Shown here one piece after another: positions 8,014-15,314 of a DNA stretch of 15,314 bases. The number at the start of each line of letters is the position of its first letter. Position 1 is the first letter of the stretch. Position numbers and translations under genes: made by a program. Source of the DNA: Pedobacter schmidteae (GTDB taxonomy: Bacteria > Bacteroidota > Bacteroidia > Sphingobacteriales > Sphingobacteriaceae); the NCBI GenBank assembly GCA_945906015.1, contig CAMDQV010000019.1, positions 1 to 15,314 of the forward strand, in the 5' to 3' direction. A model generated the notes under the pieces. It did not search any database. It was not told the DNA's origin and was given only the letters and a program-made list of their open reading frames with translations.

Positions 8014-8916
8014 TCAATAATTAATTTCCAATAAAACCCCGTATTTAGTAGCCTTCATCATACTATAATAATCAAAAACCCGCTTAGAAATTGAACTAAT
8101 TATTGTAGTTGGTGTTGCTGAAGTTTTATAATTTTCCATAATCGCTAATACATAAGGTCTGTTCTTTAGATATACAACAGCCCATTCTGTGGAAACCCCT
8201 CCCATCCCCCCTGTCTTAAATGCAATTTTTACATTTCCCGGAACTCCAACTGCAATTTTACTATTCTCAATTGGATTTTTTTGAAGCATAGATACTATTT
8301 CACTCGATATTGTAGCATCAATAAACTTACCGTCAAACAAAAGTTTTAAAATTTTAGCTGCTTCGGCCGGAGTAGAAATATTTTCCTCATTTCTTAAGGA
8401 AGCTGGCTGGTCAATCATCTTACGTTGCAATTTGGTATTTGAGAACCCAAGTGAAAGCATTGTATTGGATACATTTTTGATGCCAACAAGCTCTATTAGC
8501 ATGTTAGTGGCCGAATTATCACTTAGCCCGATCATCAACATACAATAATTCCTAATGCTCAAATTAACCGGATCAGTCATTACATTTAGGATTCCTGATC
8601 CTGCAACTGTGTTTATTGGCATTAAGGGTTTAATATCTGTCAAGCCAAACTTTTTTTCATGCGCTTGTTTATAAACTTCCATTAGGATGGGGATTTTAAT
8701 GGCGCTGGCTTGAGTAAAAATCAGATCAGAATTGATACCAATCGTTTCTCCACTTGTTAAGTCAATAGCCATCAATCCAGTGAGTGATGGTGATGAATTG
8801 ATGATCCCTTTCAAATCAGCTTCTGTCTTTTGTTTTAAGATTTCTCTTGCTGTAATTTGAGCAAAAGCAGTTATTTGAATGATACAAAAACTAATTAAAA
8901 ACAGTATTTTTTTCAT
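8014..8916 (-). CDS. Secreted class A beta-lactamase-like serine hydrolase
   Basis: A 300-residue exported serine hydrolase of the beta-lactamase2 / penicillin-binding fold. With the start at ATG 8916, MKKILFLISF begins a signal peptide ending AFAQ at about residue 20. The three active-site motifs are present: SAIK with nucleophile Ser71 and Lys74, SDN at 132-134 followed by SATNMLIELVG, and KTG at 234-236 in FKTGGMGG. NEENISTP at 176-183 sits where class A enzymes have the omega-loop region, but I cannot confidently assign the deacylating glutamate (Glu177 or Glu178). The frame extends two codons upstream to a TTG at 8922; the ATG is preferred. It starts 36 bp after a sulfatase on the same strand. 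It could be a true beta-lactamase or a peptidase/esterase of the same family; drug resistance is not demonstrated. Confidence 0.82.
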   Translation of the reverse strand: MKKILFLISFCIIQITAFAQITAREILKQKTEADLKGIINSSPSLTGLMAIDLTSGETIGINSDLIFTQASAIKIPILMEVYKQAHEKKFGLTDIKPLMPINTVAGSGILNVMTDPVNLSIRNYCMLMIGLSDNSATNMLIELVGIKNVSNTMLSLGFSNTKLQRKMIDQPASLRNEENISTPAEAAKILKLLFDGKFIDATISSEIVSMLQKNPIENSKIAVGVPGNVKIAFKTGGMGGVSTEWAVVYLKNRPYVLAIMENYKTSATPTTIISSISKRVFDYYSMMKATKYGVLLEINY

Positions 8917-8952
8917 GGTCAACTAGTGATAAATGGTTGGATTTTTTAAAAT

Positions 8953-10374
8953 TCAAAACTTCATTCCAGCTATATCCAGTTCATCTGGAACGAGCTTTTC
9001 TGAGATAAATTTTTCTGACCTTGAATCAGACAGCTTCCTTAATTTATTGATAACCTTTTTGTATTTAATATCTCCAGCCAAATTAATTGTTTCTAATGGA
9101 TCTTTATCTAGGTCATACAATTCTTCAGGAGCCTTGATAAGCCTGTAACGGAAATATTTCCATTGTGCTGTTCGAATTCCTTCACTAGATGGTATCTCAG
9201 GTAGCTTCCAAAGGTGTTCAATAAGAATAGATTTTCTTTTTGATGGTATATTTCCTTTACTAAGAAAAGGTTCGAGGCTTATGCCCTGATAGTTTTTCGG
9301 AGCTTGTAAACCTGCAAATTCAAGAATAGATTTAGATACATCGATATTTAATACCATGGCATCAATTGTGGCTGGATTATTTTTTCTTGGGTCGTAAATA
9401 ATTAGCGGAATACGGATCGAGGCATCATACATCAGCCATTTATCTGCAAGCTGCCGATCGCCAGTAAAATAACCATTATCGCCCATGATAATAATGATTG
9501 TATTATCTGCCAGCCCTTTTTCTTTCAGTAGTTTTCGGAGCATCCCAATTTCATCATCAACTTCACTAATCATTCGATAATATCCTTTTATGCTATTTTG
9601 GTATTTTTCAGGGGTATCAAACCTCCATTTCCATCTGGTTCTGTTAAAACCCTGTTGTACTTCTAATGGCAATCGGTTAAAATATTTTTTATCAGAAAGT
9701 ACTGGAGATGGAATCAAAGCATCTATGTATCGATAATCTGACTTTGACTGCCAAAAGTATTGTTCAACTGCAGTATCGTGGGCATGTGGAGCGCTAAAAA
9801 AAACAGATAAACAAAATGGTTTGTCTTTCGGGGTATTTTCAATGAATTGCTGCGCTTGAAATCCGCTATATCTGGTAAGATGTACTGTATCCTTGTCAAT
9901 AGTCTTATAAAAATACCCACGCCTATCTGGACTATCCCCCCGATCATAAAAATCACTCTGATCAAAATATTGTTTTGGGTTATCCATGATCACACCCAAT
10001 TTCCCAAAAAGACCTGTGAGATAACCATTGTCCTTTAATATTTTTGGATATATGATATCAGCATAAGGTTGCTGCAGCCTGGTTTTTTGGAAGGTATACC
10101 CATGAGTACGTTCATACAAACCGGTAAGAATCGAAGCCCTGCTTGCTGCACAAATGGGAGTAGTTGAGAATGCATTCTTGAAATAAGTGCCAGATCTGGC
10201 CAAGGCATCCATCTCTGGAGTTTCAATGATTGAATTTCCAGCCATATGAAGAGCATCCCAACGCTGATCATCAGTTAAAATAAATATGATATTGGGCTTT
10301 TTGGCTTGTGAAAAACCCATCAAGGGCATCAAAAAGAGGAAAATAAGAACAAAAAGACCTTTAGAACGAATCAT
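8953..10374 (-). CDS. Secreted S1-type sulfatase
   Basis: A 473-residue arylsulfatase-like enzyme that removes sulfate esters, probably from a glycan, after export. The signal peptide covers residues 1-23 (hydrophobic 7-20, ending GFSQA). The alkaline-phosphatase-fold core begins KPNIIFILTDDQR with metal-binding Asp35 and Asp36. The nucleophile motif CAASR at 75-79, followed by ASILTG, is the Cys-type sulfatase signature in which Cys75 is converted to formylglycine; a maturase must exist elsewhere, as none is in the window. Other landmarks are Lys125 in GLFGKLG, His197 in SAPHAHD, Asp299-Asn300 in MGDNGYFTG, and the C-terminal ELYDLDKDPLETINLA. The usual GKWHLG histidine is absent. It is followed 36 bp later by a serine hydrolase and preceded by the malate synthase gene 75 bp away. 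The substrate cannot be read from sequence. Confidence 0.9.
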   Translation of the reverse strand: MIRSKGLFVLIFLFLMPLMGFSQAKKPNIIFILTDDQRWDALHMAGNSIIETPEMDALARSGTYFKNAFSTTPICAASRASILTGLYERTHGYTFQKTRLQQPYADIIYPKILKDNGYLTGLFGKLGVIMDNPKQYFDQSDFYDRGDSPDRRGYFYKTIDKDTVHLTRYSGFQAQQFIENTPKDKPFCLSVFFSAPHAHDTAVEQYFWQSKSDYRYIDALIPSPVLSDKKYFNRLPLEVQQGFNRTRWKWRFDTPEKYQNSIKGYYRMISEVDDEIGMLRKLLKEKGLADNTIIIIMGDNGYFTGDRQLADKWLMYDASIRIPLIIYDPRKNNPATIDAMVLNIDVSKSILEFAGLQAPKNYQGISLEPFLSKGNIPSKRKSILIEHLWKLPEIPSSEGIRTAQWKYFRYRLIKAPEELYDLDKDPLETINLAGDIKYKKVINKLRKLSDSRSEKFISEKLVPDELDIAGMKF

Positions 10375-10449
10375 TAATTATAATTTAATTCAATAATCAA
10401 AATTCAGTTAAAAAATTACCAATAAATTAAAATCCCCTATAACGATTCT
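10375..10449. other. AT-rich gap between malate synthase and sulfatase genes
   Basis: This 75-bp spacer is the widest in the right-hand minus-strand block. I see no convincing hairpin and no exact TAnnTTTG facing the sulfatase, so I cannot tell whether the sulfatase pair has its own promoter or is read through from the lut genes. Confidence 0.3.
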
Positions 10450-12336
10450 CTAAACTACAAAATCAGGATTCTCCGTTATCCGTTTTCCTTCATTCTTAAA
10501 GGTTTCAATATAATTCGAGATCCTTTTCTTAGCAATTTGCAAATCAGAATTATTGAGATTGATATTCAACAGATCAATAAACCATGGAATCTTAAATTCA
10601 TTGAATACATAAATCTTGGCAATCTCTCTGGCAATTGGAAGTGTAGTTGTTTTTGAAGCATCATATACATCCTTATTATCAGCCTTCAAAAGCTTTGCAT
10701 ATTCCTCTTCAATTAATCTTTTAAGGAGGTCAAAACTAAATAAATCTCCGGCATTTACACCAGTTTCTATATCTGCATCAGTAAATCTGGCTCCTTTATG
10801 CACCCATTCCCATACAATACTTAATCTAATCTCGCCTGTAGCCATATCTTCCATCAGGTAAAGAATATCATCGTTTCCAAAGTCGTCTGCGGCCTTAAGC
10901 GCTGCAGCCTGCATTCCCTGAGCAAAAGCATTACCATACTGAATGGCCACACTTAACAGATTTCGAGCACCTCTGATCGTTATCGGCGCAGACTCTAGGA
11001 GTATTAATCCATCCGCATCCTGCTGGGTATAGGTTAGTGCCGGAAATTTTCTTCCCACCTGATTGGCTTCACCAATTTTTTCCCAGACCGGCCTGACAAT
11101 ATTCACCATTTTCCAATGCGCCACCCATTTACCGCTGGCTCCCTCTCTTTGTTCTCTTTCAGCTCCGGCAAAAGCCTTTTTCATACTTGCTGATACCCCA
11201 TCAGGTGATCCAACCGGAATATTAGGTTCCATCCCACCCTGCCATATTGCACAATTGCCATTCTTATCAGGTGTATTAACCGCTCTGCGAACCCGGTCTT
11301 CATAATTACGCATATACCCATAGGTCATGGTTACCGACTCAATATTTGGATTGATAAAGGTTTTATCCCATGCCACGGCATCCGAAACACTATTGATATA
11401 ATCCCAACGGCCTGTATTATAACCCACAAAATGTTTACCAAGTACAGCCCGAATCTCCATGAGCTGATAGGTTGCTTCGAGCTGCTCTACAAGAAGGTAA
11501 ACTTTTATAGTTCCTGTATCAAGTTTGAGCTGCGCCTCCAATGCCAATAGCATTTTATTCCAAAGAGCTGCCTCTGTGGCTGTTTGTATTTTTGGAAGAT
11601 ACAGTACAATAGAGGAACCTGAAATCTGAAGTTGTCTATAATTATTAACCACATAGAGGCATAAGTCAGCAATTGAAGCCGCCAATGCCACACCATCTGC
11701 ATCACGTATATGACGATCATCCAAATGGAGTCCACGACATCTAAAAATCTTAGTGGTAAAGTCAAGTTGTGTACGCCAGTCTTTTACCATCGGATAGCCC
11801 AAAAAACCTTCCGACCAGCGGTTCATTTCAGAAGCAACCTGTTCCGCTACTTTTAGGAATATTGGATCTTTGGATATTGCAAGCTTTAAATTACGCTGAT
11901 TATCAAGCGACATACTTTCAATCTGACCCAGAGCATCTTCACCATCAAACATCCAACCGTCAGCGCCTGATAAAAGAGCATAAGCTGCATTTCTGATGCT
12001 ACTCTCCAAACCTGCATTCGGCTTTGATGCCGGACCCGTTCCCTGTATCCACTGTCGCTGCAGATCTTTTGGTATAACAGATCCTTCAAATTTTCCATCC
12101 CGTGCATCCTGAACTTTAATATCAGTTCCGGGGATCAGACTTTCAGGATCGTGAAATGCAATTCTTGTTTTATTATTCTGACGTTCGTTTCTTCTTTTGA
12201 TCCTTTGGGCCATCAGATCTTTTACAGACTTATTAAAATGAGCAAGTGCATGAAGTGCCTCTATTGCTTCGGCAGTATATATATCCTTGTATTCTAATTT
12301 AAGGTTATCACGGATAATGATGGTATTATTGTTCAT
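10450..12336 (-). CDS. aceB: Malate synthase A-family protein, divergent
   Basis: Malate synthase condenses acetyl-CoA with glyoxylate to malate in the cytoplasm. The 628-residue product aligns along its length with the AceB type: SLDNQRNLKLA at 143-153, RGLHLDDRH at 201-209 with active-site Arg201, LPKIQTATEAALW at 247-259, LVEQLEATYQLMEI with Glu284, GYNTGRWDYIN with Asp312, GKWVAHWKMV at 402-411, and LMEDMATGEI at 494-503 with the catalytic-base Asp497. All key residues are kept. Still, the signature segment differs from the family norm (GYN for GLN, and Asn for Phe after WDYI), the usual GGMAA segment reads GGMEP at 367-371, and the protein is about 100 residues longer than typical AceB. 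It starts 19 bp after lutC, probably in the same operon. No isocitrate lyase is in the window, so glyoxylate, or another 2-oxoacid, may come from the adjacent dehydrogenase. Symbol given for family membership only. Confidence 0.8.
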   Translation of the reverse strand: MNNNTIIIRDNLKLEYKDIYTAEAIEALHALAHFNKSVKDLMAQRIKRRNERQNNKTRIAFHDPESLIPGTDIKVQDARDGKFEGSVIPKDLQRQWIQGTGPASKPNAGLESSIRNAAYALLSGADGWMFDGEDALGQIESMSLDNQRNLKLAISKDPIFLKVAEQVASEMNRWSEGFLGYPMVKDWRTQLDFTTKIFRCRGLHLDDRHIRDADGVALAASIADLCLYVVNNYRQLQISGSSIVLYLPKIQTATEAALWNKMLLALEAQLKLDTGTIKVYLLVEQLEATYQLMEIRAVLGKHFVGYNTGRWDYINSVSDAVAWDKTFINPNIESVTMTYGYMRNYEDRVRRAVNTPDKNGNCAIWQGGMEPNIPVGSPDGVSASMKKAFAGAEREQREGASGKWVAHWKMVNIVRPVWEKIGEANQVGRKFPALTYTQQDADGLILLESAPITIRGARNLLSVAIQYGNAFAQGMQAAALKAADDFGNDDILYLMEDMATGEIRLSIVWEWVHKGARFTDADIETGVNAGDLFSFDLLKRLIEEEYAKLLKADNKDVYDASKTTTLPIAREIAKIYVFNEFKIPWFIDLLNINLNNSDLQIAKKRISNYIETFKNEGKRITENPDFVV

Positions 12337-12355
12337 AGTATGGGTATTCCAAAAA

Positions 12356-12940
12356 TTACTTAATTAAATAAACAGTCATGCTCAGTGGGCCATGCGCGCC
12401 CAAAACCAGAGCCTGTTCTATATCAGCTGTTTTTGACGGTCCGCCGATAAAACCACCAAAACCATATACTTCATCTGCAATTTTAGCATAAGCCTCATGC
12501 ATCGTTGAAACGATCAGAGATTCATACACAACAACTGCCAGATGCTGAGAAATATAAGGTATTATTCGATGCCCCATAACCTCTTCGGTTAACCAAACAG
12601 CACCATTCTCGGCAACTGCTAAACGGGCTTCAATAATAGAAAGTTCTACATCTTCAAAACTTTGAGGTTCAACAGAAGCTGAACAAATCTCAGCAACATC
12701 ACTTAAAGCAGGCAATGTGCTGACTATCCTTTTTTCGGTGTCAAAATTCTCCCTGATATGGTTTTTGATTGCTTCCATACTTTTAGCGCTATAAACCAAA
12801 CCTCCAATTCCTGAAAATGTATTTTTGTATTTTTCAACCACATCTTCTTCAGGAACTTTAAACCCAGAAATATCAGGAAGAGCGCTTAAAGGGGGCTGAT
12901 TCTTAAAAACTGCCGCCAGTATACTATCTCTGCTGCTCAT
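12356..12940 (-). CDS. lutC: Lactate utilization protein C (LUD domain)
   Basis: A 194-residue LUD-domain protein (LutC/YkgG type), the third subunit of the flavin-independent LutABC system that oxidises L-lactate to pyruvate and feeds electrons to the respiratory chain. LUD landmarks are AENGAVWL at 110-117, the stretch around ISQHLAVVVYE at 130-140, GGPSKTADIE at 166-175 and GAHGP at 181-185. The length is close to the usual 200-240 residues. It is cytoplasmic with no signal peptide. It starts 26 bp after lutB and is followed by the malate synthase gene. The orthologous group is clear; that lactate rather than another 2-hydroxyacid is the substrate is inferred. Confidence 0.88.
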   Translation of the reverse strand: MSSRDSILAAVFKNQPPLSALPDISGFKVPEEDVVEKYKNTFSGIGGLVYSAKSMEAIKNHIRENFDTEKRIVSTLPALSDVAEICSASVEPQSFEDVELSIIEARLAVAENGAVWLTEEVMGHRIIPYISQHLAVVVYESLIVSTMHEAYAKIADEVYGFGGFIGGPSKTADIEQALVLGAHGPLSMTVYLIK

Positions 12941-12966
12941 TTAATTTCATTTTTTTAAATTATTAC

Positions 12967-14343
12967 TCAGCTTTTCTTAACATTTTTTGAATACCATTCG
13001 CCAAAAGATTGTTCCGGGCTATCGGGCATATTACGCTGTTTATACCATGGATTAAATTTATTATTGATGGCAAAAGGTGCGTGATTTAAAATCCATCGAC
13101 CAGTTTTACCTGCGGTATTATAAATATCAGGAGAGGATAAGGTCAGGGCCATTGCCTTCATACTGAATGTTTTACGGCTTGCAGAATAGCCTTCTTTCAC
13201 AATTACCTGACGCCATTTATAAAGCTGTTCATGGATTGGTATCTTAACCGGACAAACATTGGTGCATGATCCGCATAAGGTAGAAGCAAATGGAAGATCC
13301 GCATGCTTTTTCATGTCCAGATTTGGAGCTAAAATAGCTCCAATCGGACCAGATATAGTGTTATGATAACTCAAACCTCCACTCTTTCGATATACCGGGC
13401 AGGTGTTCATACAACTACCGCATTTTATACATTTTAGTGAGTCCCTGAAATCAGGACGGGCAAGCAATTCACTTCGGCCCTTATCAACTAAAATCAAGTG
13501 CATTTCCTGTCCCGGGCGTGGTTTTCTGAAATGACTAGAATAAATAGTAATTGGCTGCCCAATGGCACTTCTTGCTAAAAGCCTAAGGAATACGCCAAGA
13601 TGTTTACGCTCTGGAATGATCTTTTCCAATCCCATAGAAGCGATCTGCACTTCGCATAAATGAGCTCCCATATCCGCATTACCCTCATTGGTACAAACCA
13701 CATACTCACCGGTTTCAGCAACGGCAAAGTTTACACCTGTTAATGCAGCACGCCTGGTCATAAATACATTACGAAGATGATTACGTGCAACACGAGTCAA
13801 TAAAGTAGGATCTGAAAGCCCCTTTTCTGTTCCCAAATGCTCATGAAATAACTCCCCAATCTCTTCCTTTTTTTTATGAATACATGGTAATACAATATGA
13901 CTAGGTGGCTCATTATCAATTTGTTGAATATATTCACCTAAATCGGAATTAATTACATCAATTCCGCGGTCGGCAAGATATTCATTCAAATGGCATTCTT
14001 CAGTGAGCATAGACTTGCTCTTGACCATCTGATTGATATTCTTATCACTTAAAATTTTATATACAATCTGATTATGCTCTTCGGCATCTGTTGCCCAATA
14101 GACTTTAACCCCATTTTTTTTGAGATTCTCTTCAAATTGCAAAAGATAATCGTGCAGATTTGAAATCACATTGGATTTAATTGCTGAGGCAGCTTCTCTC
14201 AACTCTTCCCACTGAGGAGTTAAATTTGCTGAACGGTCGCGTTTCTGCCTAATCCACCAAAGTGCACCATCATGCCAATCGACACGATCTTCATCTCTAT
14301 TGAATACTTCTGCTAATGTTGCGTGATCTTGTGTGCCTTTCAT
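12967..14343 (-). CDS. lutB: Lactate utilization iron-sulfur protein B
   Basis: A 458-residue subunit of the LutABC lactate oxidation complex. Residues about 60-290 form the LUD domain, with NFAVAETGEYVVCTNEGN at 205-222 as its hallmark. A ferredoxin-like module follows: CIKCGSCMNTCP with Cys305, 308, 311 and 315, and LCGSCTNVCPVKIP with Cys357, 360 and 364. These ligate [4Fe-4S] clusters that carry electrons from substrate oxidation. The C-terminal region (about 380-458) is the helical tail usual in LutB. Its ATG overlaps the TGA of lutA in an ATGA arrangement, indicating translational coupling. No regulator of the LutR type is in the window. Confidence 0.93.
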   Translation of the reverse strand: MKGTQDHATLAEVFNRDEDRVDWHDGALWWIRQKRDRSANLTPQWEELREAASAIKSNVISNLHDYLLQFEENLKKNGVKVYWATDAEEHNQIVYKILSDKNINQMVKSKSMLTEECHLNEYLADRGIDVINSDLGEYIQQIDNEPPSHIVLPCIHKKKEEIGELFHEHLGTEKGLSDPTLLTRVARNHLRNVFMTRRAALTGVNFAVAETGEYVVCTNEGNADMGAHLCEVQIASMGLEKIIPERKHLGVFLRLLARSAIGQPITIYSSHFRKPRPGQEMHLILVDKGRSELLARPDFRDSLKCIKCGSCMNTCPVYRKSGGLSYHNTISGPIGAILAPNLDMKKHADLPFASTLCGSCTNVCPVKIPIHEQLYKWRQVIVKEGYSASRKTFSMKAMALTLSSPDIYNTAGKTGRWILNHAPFAINNKFNPWYKQRNMPDSPEQSFGEWYSKNVKKS

Positions 14344-15086
14344 GCCTTTATGGATGAACTATTTAATATTTCTGCTATATGAATAATCTTAACCTTACTG
14401 TTATTGCGCTGAAGAATTCCCTCCATATGCATCAAACAAGAAAGATCGGGTGATGTAATGTACTCTGCGCCATGATTAGTATGATCTGTTATACGGTCTT
14501 TCCCCATTTTTACTGACACCGCCTCTTCAGCGATACAGAATAAACCGCCAAAACCACAACATTCATCAGCTCTTTCAAGTTCAGTTATTTCGAGACCCTT
14601 GACCATATTTAATAGTTGTTTAGGTTTTGAAAAATCAGGAGCAACAAGTTCAGACATCTGAGCAAGATATAAACCCCTAAGCCCATGACAACTTTGGTGA
14701 AGTCCTACTTTATGAGGAAAATATGCATCCAGCGTATCTATTTTGAGTATATCTGTCAAAAATTCAACTAACTCAAAAATCTTTCCTCTAATCTCTAAAG
14801 CTGCTTTTTCATCAGCATGCGAATGCAAATGATCTTTGATATGTAAAACGCAACTTGCTGAAGGAGCAACTACATAGTCAAATCCGGAGAAATTCTCTAT
14901 AAAAAGATCATTACAGGATTGAGCGAGATGCTCATAGCCCGAATTTGCCATTGGCTGACCGCAACAGGTTTGTTTGGAGGGATAGCTAACCTCAGTACCT
15001 AATTTCTGCAACAATTCAAGAGTTGCTATAGCTGCATTGGGGTATAATTGGTTTACATAACAAGGTATAAAAAGACCGATTTTCAT
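14340..15086 (-). CDS. lutA: Lactate utilization protein A (CCG-domain iron-sulfur oxidoreductase)
   Basis: A 248-residue subunit with two cysteine-rich CCG domains, as in LutA/YkgE and the heterodisulfide-reductase-like family. Domain one has Cys9 (FIPCYVNQLYP), Cys41-Cys42 (TCCGQP) and Cys79. Domain two has Cys133 (HQSCHGLRGL), Cys176-Cys177 (ECCGFGG) and Cys217 (DLSCLMHMEG). These cysteines bind an iron-sulfur centre in the LutABC complex. The length is typical (about 240). As the first gene of the minus-strand block it should carry the operon promoter in the 160 bp upstream. The start at 15086 gives the expected MKIGLFIPC N-terminus. Confidence 0.92.
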   Translation of the reverse strand: MKIGLFIPCYVNQLYPNAAIATLELLQKLGTEVSYPSKQTCCGQPMANSGYEHLAQSCNDLFIENFSGFDYVVAPSASCVLHIKDHLHSHADEKAALEIRGKIFELVEFLTDILKIDTLDAYFPHKVGLHQSCHGLRGLYLAQMSELVAPDFSKPKQLLNMVKGLEITELERADECCGFGGLFCIAEEAVSVKMGKDRITDHTNHGAEYITSPDLSCLMHMEGILQRNNSKVKIIHIAEILNSSSIKA

Positions 15087-15246
15087 ATTTTTCTTGATTC
15101 CAATAATAAATCTTCAGCACTTATCATTTGCAAAGCAAAATACACATTTTTTATAAAGTTAATAGAGATAAAAGGCGATTTATATGAGTTAACAAAGAAA
15201 TTTTCTGATACTTGAATATAAAAACTCTTAACCTGTAATTTTAGCT
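15087..15246. promoter_or_regulatory. Divergent intergenic region upstream of lutA
   Basis: A 160-bp AT-rich region between lutA (minus) and a plus-strand gene. It contains the small palindrome TTTGCAAAGCAAA (15127-15139; 5-bp arms, 3-bp centre), a possible operator. On the minus strand, TTTG at 15134-15131 and TATTATTG at 15108-15101, 22 bases apart, resemble the Bacteroidota -33/-7 pair with one mismatch in the -7, but would leave only about ten bases of leader before lutA. Tentative. Confidence 0.3.
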
Positions 15247-15314
15247 ATGAATGTAAGATGCTTATGCCTTTTTATCTGTTTTTTTACAGCGAAATTTACT
15301 TTTGGACAATCAAG
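15247..15314 (+). CDS. N-terminus of a secreted protein (cut by window edge)
   Basis: Only 22 codons and two bases are visible: a short basic start (MNVR), a hydrophobic core CLCLFICFF, then TAKFTFGQS. This is a signal peptide of the kind common in Bacteroidota, ending FGQ. The frame stays open to the window edge and is divergent from lutA, 160 bp away. The mature protein is outside the window, so no function can be given. The Cys residues lie in the hydrophobic core rather than in a clear lipobox. Confidence 0.55.
   Translation, partial: MNVRCLCLFICFFTAKFTFGQS

Noticed and set aside
8917..8922. TTG start two codons upstream for the serine hydrolase
   Set aside because: The ATG at 8916 gives a normal MKKILFLISF signal peptide start; nothing favours the TTG.
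9723..10271. Overlapping minus- and plus-strand frames of 63-80 codons
   Set aside because: All are out-of-frame shadows of the sulfatase gene with no recognisable domain.
15212..15243. TTG - 21 bp - TAATTTTA resembling a promoter for the right-edge gene
   Set aside because: The predicted transcript start would fall on or after the ATG at 15247, so it cannot serve that start codon.

Overview
The window looks like a chromosomal segment of a Bacteroidota bacterium, most likely a Sphingobacteriaceae member close to Pedobacter. This is inferred from AT-rich DNA, weak Shine-Dalgarno sites, an outer-membrane barrel with an N-terminal carboxypeptidase-D-like domain, Tat signals of the MKRRQF / SRRDFLRK kind, and signal peptides ending in FSQ or FAQ. 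No tRNA, rRNA, CRISPR array, insertion sequence or phage gene was seen.

Left part (1-5061, all minus strand, read right to left): a probable saccharide operon. It starts with two tandem paralogues of the N-acylglucosamine 2-epimerase (AGE) family, both with Tat signal peptides. An aldo/keto reductase follows, then a secreted family-10 pectate lyase cut by the window edge. The genes are 41, 88 and 10 bp apart, and a perfect 7-bp hairpin sits in the 88-bp gap. A role in pectin or uronate/sugar processing is inferred mainly from the lyase.

Middle part (5062-7984): a 295-bp divergent intergenic region with a 16-bp inverted repeat (one mismatch), then a plus-strand gene for an 875-residue outer-membrane beta-barrel protein with no SusD partner. 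It converges on the next block.

Right part (15086 down to 8014, all minus strand): lutA-lutB-lutC, the three-subunit LUD/iron-sulfur lactate oxidation system, followed after 19 bp by a divergent, long malate synthase of the AceB family. Then, 75 bp further on, come a secreted S1-type sulfatase and a secreted class A beta-lactamase-like serine hydrolase. The lut genes and the malate synthase are tightly packed and probably cotranscribed; the sulfatase/serine-hydrolase pair may be a separate unit. At the right edge a plus-strand gene begins with a signal peptide and is cut after 22 codons.

The most unusual points are the pairing of LutABC with an atypical malate synthase (a possible 2-hydroxyacid to 2-oxoacid to malate-type route), the tandem exported AGE-fold proteins, and the inverted repeat in the divergent control region.
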